Origin: Endocalyx cinctus
Lineage: Eukaryota > Ascomycota > Sordariomycetes > Amphisphaeriales > Apiosporaceae
Assembly: GCA_001600455.1 (NCBI GenBank)
Contig: BCKC01000007.1
Location: 177,394-241,393 of the forward strand
Direction of reading: 5' to 3'
Length of the DNA stretch: 64,000 nucleotides
Shown one piece after another: positions 62,666 to 64,000 of this stretch. The translations under genes were made by a program, and so were the position numbers. The notes under the pieces are model-generated. The model made no database searches. It was not told the origin of the DNA and saw only the letters and a list, made by a program, of their open reading frames with translations. How positions within the stretch are numbered: the first letter of the stretch is position 1; each line of letters opens with the position of its first letter.

Positions 62666-63294
62666 ATTTCCTTCCTTATCTTTTCCTGCCTTTTTCTTTT
62701 GACCCCGTAGACATTACTTAGAGTCGTCGTTCTAAAAGAAAGAGGTGAAGTTTATTTTATATAGGAGAAATATTACTATTTAAAACAATTCTTAGCTTAC
62801 GATATATTTGAATGCACGATAAGAAAAAGAAAAAAAAAGAAGAAATGAAAATTCAGGGGATACCGAAAGAACCGGCCTAGCACGCAATTCGACAGGGGTC
62901 TTCTTACTTCACTAAATCCACTAATTAAGAAAACTTCAAGTAATTGCTTTTAAAACATTTTCACTATTTTCACCACTTTCCGCTGAAAAGAAATATTAAG
63001 TATCTTTAATCCGATACTCTTTTTTTTTTTTTTTTTTTTTTTAAAATTATGAGATAGAATTTCGCAAATTGAACATATTGTGTTATGAAAGATACTATGT
63101 ACTGTGTTGTTACTCTACCAATCGTTACATTCGTTAAAACATCTTCGAGGAAAACAAACTCATATCAACAGCAAATTTGGTATCGACGAGAAACTGATCA
63201 TCACCACCTCTTACTATATGTACCCAAAGAGTCTGTCCCATATTCATGCTTTTACCTAACCTAAGTAAGTATACTTAAGATAAGATAAAATATT
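62666..63294. other. Intergenic, 0.6 kb
   Basis: 3' region of the methyltransferase and promoter of the methionine sulfoxide reductase. T run at about 63021-63042. No gene seen. Confidence 0.6.
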
Positions 63295-63705
63295 TTACGC
63301 ATCCAGCGGCTTGCGCCCGACTACAATTCTCTGCGGCAGCCATGAGTGGATGTATTTCGATCGCAGCTCCTTGCGGAACTTGGCCAGGAACACTTGCATG
63401 TCGAACATAGAACGATCTAGCACCGTGTTCCACATGTACATGACGAACCCGTCCATGTCTTGCTCGAGCGTGTATTGAGCCCATTGGCCGATCTCCTTGA
63501 GTCGAGGGTCGGCCGCCCATCCACCCATAGGTACCTGCGCGGAAAAAAAAAGAAGAAAATATGTCAGCACGTAAAAGTAAACCAACCCNNNNNNNNNNNN
63601 NNNNNNNNNNNNNNNNNNNNNNNNNNNNNNNNNNNNNNNNNNNNNNNNNNNNNNNNNNNNNNNNNNNNNNNNNNNNNNNNNNNNNNNNNNNNNNNNNNNN
63701 NNNNC

Positions 63706-63740
<35 letters not shown>

Positions 63741-64000
63741 ACTTTAATATTCTGCACCGTAATATCCTTAAACCCCGCCTCCTCCATCCCCTTCTTCTGC
63801 ACGTCGTCCGAGATGAGCGTGAACGAACGGCCCAGCTTCTTGCCCCCGTCCGAGAACAGGGCCTGCCAAGTCCGCATGGCGCCTCCCGGCTCGACGGTAT
63901 CGTCGTCGCTGCGAAAATCGGCCTCGGCCTCGAAGCTCTCGACGTAGCCGCCCGGCTTTAAGGCGGCGTACGCCTGCTCGAACAGCCGGGGCCAGTCGGC
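63295..64000 (-). CDS. LaeA-like SAM-dependent methyltransferase, 3' part
   Basis: Partial gene cut by the right edge of the window. Visible exons are 64000-63743 (open at its 5' end) and 63534-63295. They join in phase 0 across an intron that starts GTAAGG, ends GCGCAG and contains the assembly gap. The protein segment has the post-motif-II region of class I methyltransferases (FEQAYAALKPGGYVESFEAE), then EAGFKDITVQNIKVPMGGWA and the closing MYMWNTVLD and HSWLPQRIVVGRKP. This pattern belongs to the large fungal LaeA/TAM-domain methyltransferase group, some of which control secondary metabolism. The SAM-binding motif I lies outside the window, so activity cannot be judged. Confidence 0.85.
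63589..63704. other. Assembly gap (116 N)
   Basis: A run of N inside the last visible intron of the methyltransferase gene, bordered on the right by more than 25 A. True length unknown. Confidence 0.99.

Noticed and set aside
58425..64000. Fungal RiPP cluster around the six-cysteine gene
   Set aside because: Kex2-type site and a nearby LaeA-like methyltransferase are suggestive, but there is no repeated core peptide and no DUF3328 (UstY-type) oxidase or peptidase in the window.

Overview
The window is nuclear DNA of a filamentous ascomycete, most likely a Sordariomycete. The evidence is short GT-AG introns with CTAAC-type branch sites, two Zn2Cys6 transcription factors, a group II (GNA-2/MagC type) G-alpha subunit, an SPX protein, a LaeA-like methyltransferase and a fungal Nup2. 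Genes are separated by long AT-rich intergenic DNA crowded with homopolymers and microsatellites. I found no tRNA, rRNA, CRISPR array or intact transposon.

Layout. 1-4.1 kb: no gene, low-complexity DNA. 4.1-6.5 kb (-): glutamate-cysteine ligase, 6 exons. 7.8-10.3 kb (-): APC-family permease, 8 exons. 13.5-15.0 kb (+): nitrilase/cyanide hydratase with a GC-AG intron, tail to tail with a Zn2Cys6 regulator (-, 15.1-16.9 kb). 19.4-20.0 kb (+): one-domain SCP2 protein with a peroxisomal C-terminus. 22.1-26.0 kb (+): Nup2 nucleoporin. 27.3-29.1 kb (+): spermidine synthase. 29.1-37.1 kb: gene desert. 37.1-38.6 kb (+): G-alpha. 41.0-43.7 kb (+): membrane-anchored GH3 beta-glucosidase. 47.3-49.9 kb (+): second Zn2Cys6 regulator. 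52.2-54.0 kb (-): SPX protein with three C-terminal membrane segments. 58.4-59.6 kb (-): omega-amidase-like nitrilase. 60.2-60.5 kb (-): six-cysteine secreted peptide precursor. 61.1-61.7 kb (-): unknown two-exon gene. 61.7-62.7 kb (-): free methionine-R-sulfoxide reductase. 63.3-64.0 kb (-): 3' part of a LaeA-like methyltransferase, interrupted by an assembly gap.

The genes are mostly housekeeping or signalling and do not form one obvious pathway. Possible links are nitrogen use (permease, nitrilase and adjacent regulator) and thiol/redox metabolism (glutathione synthesis at one end, methionine sulfoxide repair at the other). The most novel items are a tiny three-exon gene for a Kex2-type precursor of a 21-residue, six-cysteine peptide, and a 5-nucleotide micro-exon needed to keep the methionine sulfoxide reductase in frame. 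All splice models were built by hand; each complete multi-exon model sums to a whole number of codons.
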